Source: Gossypium raimondii (taxonomy: Eukaryota; Streptophyta; Magnoliopsida; Malvales; Malvaceae). From it: a stretch of 64,000 nucleotides of DNA. Location: assembly GCF_025698545.1 (NCBI RefSeq), contig NC_068570.1:59229924-59293923 (forward strand). The letters run 5' to 3'. A program made the position numbers and the translations under genes. Shown here one piece after another: positions 63,291 through 64,000 of this stretch (the stretch's first letter is position 1; each line of letters begins with the position of its first letter). Under the pieces are notes generated by a model. The model saw only the letters and a list, made by a program, of their open reading frames with translations. It ran no database searches and had not been told where the DNA came from.

Positions 63291-63544
63291 GTTTCATGTG
63301 GTCATGGAATAAGGAATGGATAAAGCAAAAGCAGGTAATTGTACTAAAAGTGGTTTTCTGGTATTTTTTCAGGTATTCGAAGTCGATTTATAATTGTTTT
63401 TCCCATATGTTCAGGTATATTTTCCAGTGCACATTTCTGGTCGGATTTACCAGCCACTCTGAGCCAGCTCTTGTCTTCAATCAGTCCGAAGCAACTCTAA
63501 CCGTCTCCCTCTTTTGCACCAAAAAAGGAGTTGACTGTGACCAG
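63291..63544 (+). other. Candidate downstream exons (MNS3 3' end or another gene)
   Basis: Good splice signals cluster here: acceptor CCCCTGCAG (before 63291), donor AAGCAG|GTAATT (about 63334), acceptors TTTTTTCAG (about 63372) and ATGTTCAG (about 63415), and donor GACCAG|GTAAGTC (about 63545). The segment at about 63416-63544 is richer in G+C than its flanks and open in one frame (QCTFLVGFTSHSEPALVF and on). I recognise no family. Spliced from 62767, the exon at 63291 would add about ten residues before a TAA. Confidence 0.3.
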
Positions 63545-63545
63545 G

Positions 63546-64000
63546 TAAGTCTTTTGACCTCTGTAGGACTTATAGCATATTCACAAAGAATTGTATGAAA
63601 TTAGAATTCCAGGTCATTTGGTATTCTCAATTGGATTATACTGAAATTCAAGAGAAAAAAGTTGACTTGGCATTAAACTATTGAGATGAGATACAAATGG
63701 CATGACATCTTAATTTGATACAATCCCTTCTTATCATATATCACATATATATGTTTAATATAATAAGGTATATTGGTTATATTTGCACCAAGTAGCTCGC
63801 TCTGAAATTATTTATTTATTTATTTATTTATTTAATATTTTGAAGTCACATGTCTAGTGAATTTATAAAAATATAAATAATAATATTTTAAAAATTGTAA
63901 ATTAAATATTTATTAAATTATTACGATTACAATCTGAACTTTAATCCGAAATAGATATGATTCAAACTCGGAACAGTTTTATTTTAAAATGAATAGAACC
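63546..64000. other. AT-rich end of window with a (TTTA)n microsatellite
   Basis: The tetranucleotide run lies at about 63809-63834. No other structure was seen. Confidence 0.6.

Overview
The window is nuclear DNA of a flowering plant. It is AT-rich, its genes carry GT-AG introns with chloroplast-, Golgi- and hormone-related products, and roughly 70% of it is intergenic space packed with short inverted-repeat transposons. A eudicot is certain. Protein similarity and the style of the repeats (GGCAGGGGCCCCGACC MITEs, long LTRs rich in GCCGTGTG) make me suspect Malvaceae, probably Gossypium, but that is recognition from memory and was not searched.

Genes left to right: (i) 416-496 (+), the last coding exon of a gene that begins before the window; (ii) 2698-3834 (-), an intronless F-box gene of the AUF1/AUF2 type; (iii) 9219-12012 (+), plastid pyruvate dehydrogenase E1 beta, four exons, 416 aa; (iv) 12997-20115 (-), CULLIN 4, reconstructed as 17 exons and 786 aa, convergent with (iii); (v) 40464-42903 (-), gibberellin 2-oxidase, three exons, 339 aa; (vi) 53215-56540 (+), a 245-aa membrane-anchored helical-repeat protein of unknown function, four exons; (vii) 58004-62771 (+), MNS3-type alpha-1,2-mannosidase (GH47), six exons, with an uncertain 3' end. 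The exon joins were made by hand from splice sites and reading phase, and every phase closes.

The genes do not form a pathway. Separately they serve plastid acetyl-CoA supply, ubiquitin ligation (CUL4 scaffold; F-box for an SCF complex), gibberellin inactivation and N-glycan trimming.

The desert at 20.1-40.4 kb and the spacer at 42.9-53.2 kb hold no supportable host gene. They do hold well-delimited transposons. I could define termini plus target-site duplications (TSDs) for two hAT-like MITEs with TAGRGGTGT ends, a family of four ~255-bp hAT-like MITEs, two Mutator-like MITEs with 9-bp TSDs, three PIF/Harbinger-like MITEs with 3-bp TSDs, and one 2.8-kb solo LTR. tRNA-derived SINEs, foldback elements, tandem repeats and a minisatellite also occur. 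I found no new biological system. The most useful second looks are the alternative MNS3 3' end, the 216-bp tandem repeats against the PDH E1 beta promoter, the tandem repeats inside the GA2ox intron, and a nested insertion that dates several MITEs relative to each other.
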